Below are positions 39,218 to 40,557 of a DNA stretch of 40,557 nucleotides, in pieces. A model generated the notes under the pieces. The model searched no databases and was not told the DNA's origin. It worked only from the letters and a program-made list of their open reading frames with translations. The DNA is taken from assembly GCA_002441135.1 (NCBI GenBank), contig DJVJ01000044.1:1-40557 (forward strand). The letters run 5' to 3'. The translations under genes were made by a program, and so were the position numbers. Numbering within the stretch: the stretch's first letter is position 1; each line of letters starts with the position of its first letter. Source of the stretch: Caryophanales bacterium UBA6259. Its GTDB lineage: Bacteria; Bacillota; Bacilli; Tepidibacillales; Tepidibacillaceae.

Positions 39218-40557
39218 TCACTCTCCTATTAAATAAATGTGTAAGTTTGTGTCTACTTTCATTTTACCTGGCTTATCTGGATTTGGCACTAAAGTTTCAA
39301 AGTTCATGTGTGCTCCACCACCATGTTTGCCTAAAATATCGCTATCTCCCATTCTAACTACTTTCGTTCCATCTGCGGACATATATCTACCATTTCCCAA
39401 ATCCTTATAACCTTGACCAAGGAAATCTTCAGCGGCATCGAGTGCATCGTCAGTATGGAGCTTCATTCCATCTACTAAATCATCTCCACGCTTCCATGCT
39501 TGCTCTGCGATTTCACCCAATCCCTTAACAGCACTAATTACCTCATCGCCATGCTTAAGTACTTGCTTTGCGCCTGCTACACCCCATCCAGCAATAGGTA
39601 CTGTACTGCCAAGGGATAATGTAGCTAATAACTTTTTACCTTCCATTGTATAAAAAATAGCGTTTACTAAATCTGCTGGCTCTCCCAGGACTGGAATTAA
39701 TCCTAAAACGTCTAAGACTGTATGTACAATTTCCGTTGAATTATTATTACTAACTTTACCCGTCTTAGTTGCAACTGGCATGTTTCCTGCAGAACTGGCA
39801 AAAACACCATTCTTTTGATCTATTATCTCCTTCGTGGTTAGTTCAGTGGATCCTGATCCTCCCCCACTAGAACCGCCTCCACTTGATGGTGGATCATTGC
39901 TTTCAGGTGAATAGACATATACACCGTCATTCCATTTAACTGTATATCCTCTTGATTCATAGTAGCTTCTAACTGAAGTTCCATTGGAAAAATATGTTGT
40001 ACCATTACTCCATAATTCAACTTTTTTGCTATATACACCATCTATATATAGTGGCACATCTCTTAGGTATGTGAGATCAGAACCACCTCCACCAATTCCT
40101 GGTGTTTCAGCAGCATTACCTGTAGGGTCAATATATCTAATTGGATTATTATGAACATAGCTATATTTATTTAAGCTAAGTGGTTCATCCATCCAACCAA
40201 AGAATGTATCCTCAGTTATAAATCTACCATAATTAGGGCTATACCATCTAGCAGAATAATCCATTAAGCTTGCTTTGGCATCATAGGATTTACCTGTAAA
40301 ACCTACTGTGTTGTACGGTGCTGCCATTTGGGTAAAGAGATTACCAAAGGCATCATAGCGATACTTCATTACGGTATCACCAATATGATCAGTGACATCC
40401 ATTACATTGCCTAGAGCATCCTGTTGGTAGTACATTAGGCCACCACGGGTGCGAATGTTGCCTTCATAGCCTTCCTGTTTTCTGCCATGGAAGCCAAACA
40501 TTTGCTTCGCTAGAACTTGGCCATTGGCGGTGTAGTATTGCGCTAAAGGTTCCCCTT
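39218..40557 (-). CDS. Rhs/YD-repeat polymorphic toxin, C-terminal part (cut by window edge)
   Basis: The 3' part of a large secreted or surface toxin gene. The reading frame stays open to the window end (…PLAQYYTANGQVLAKQMFGF), so the start lies outside. The Rhs-associated core is clear: YYQQDALGNVMDVTD, KYRYDAFGN, RWYSPNYGRFITEDTF and NKYSYVHNNPIRYIDPTGN, which marks the boundary where the toxin module begins. The tail has a hydrophobic pre-toxin segment (VLDVLGLIPVLGEPADLVNA) and a terminal domain with LGKHGGGAHMNFETL and LHIYLIGE. I recognise this tail shape from other polymorphic toxins but cannot name its activity. Confidence 0.9.
   Translation of the reverse strand, partial: GEPLAQYYTANGQVLAKQMFGFHGRKQEGYEGNIRTRGGLMYYQQDALGNVMDVTDHIGDTVMKYRYDAFGNLFTQMAAPYNTVGFTGKSYDAKASLMDYSARWYSPNYGRFITEDTFFGWMDEPLSLNKYSYVHNNPIRYIDPTGNAAETPGIGGGGSDLTYLRDVPLYIDGVYSKKVELWSNGTTYFSNGTSVRSYYESRGYTVKWNDGVYVYSPESNDPPSSGGGSSGGGSGSTELTTKEIIDQKNGVFASSAGNMPVATKTGKVSNNNSTEIVHTVLDVLGLIPVLGEPADLVNAIFYTMEGKKLLATLSLGSTVPIAGWGVAGAKQVLKHGDEVISAVKGLGEIAEQAWKRGDDLVDGMKLHTDDALDAAEDFLGQGYKDLGNGRYMSADGTKVVRMGDSDILGKHGGGAHMNFETLVPNPDKPGKMKVDTNLHIYLIGE

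Overview
The window is AT-rich, low-GC Gram-positive DNA. Shine-Dalgarno sites are strong GGAGG type, and GTG and TTG starts are common. Its genes (mtnK-mtnA, pcp, family II pyrophosphatase, CitST-like two-component system, TRAP-TAXI and Tct transporters, copper-amine-oxidase-N proteins, SEC-C, Rhs/Imm32) point to a Bacillota, most likely Bacillales, chromosome. The genus cannot be fixed from this sequence. No rRNA, tRNA or CRISPR array was seen.

Layout. 1-4.8 kb: methionine salvage (mtnK, mtnA), a small export-type membrane protein with pyroglutamyl peptidase, and a zinc-ribbon coiled-coil protein. 4.9-7.1 kb: two secreted proteins; the second, a Glu/Thr-rich coiled-coil protein, lies behind a well-formed c-di-GMP class I (GEMM-I) riboswitch. 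7.2-13.1 kb: a CitB/CitA-type response regulator and sensor kinase beside a complete tripartite tricarboxylate transporter (tctC-tctB-tctA). 13.4-19.2 kb: a small membrane protein, a REP-associated tyrosine transposase (RAYT), a TRAP-TAXI operon (receptor, DUF1850 protein, fused permease) and a DUF817 protein. 19.4-26.7 kb: secreted M6 metalloprotease, SLC13-like carrier, Mn-dependent pyrophosphatase, a tandem NTF2-like protein, and an ArsR-type regulator coupled to an acetyltransferase. 26.8-32.2 kb: VCBS-like protein, alpha/beta hydrolase, small acidic protein, quinone oxidoreductase, TM2 and M48 membrane proteins. 32.4-40.5 kb is accessory in character: SEC-C protein, XRE regulator with a 32-codon gene, an unrecognised two-gene membrane/coiled-coil cassette, an auto-inhibited Fic protein, a secreted protein, and an Rhs toxin (cut by the window edge) with its Imm32 immunity gene.

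The most striking structure is a dispersed palindrome family with core GGGGCC-T/A-GGCCCC. I count 16 copies, all between genes and roughly one per 2.5 kb. Many have A/T-rich outer arms that differ between copies yet stay self-complementary; one copy is a perfect 51-bp inverted repeat. Several show tandem duplication of half a palindrome, and three sit 21-29 bp beyond an intrinsic terminator. The RAYT gene is bracketed by copies, including an inverted pair like a REPIN. Together they look like a Gram-positive REP/RAYT system; the enzymatic link is inference.
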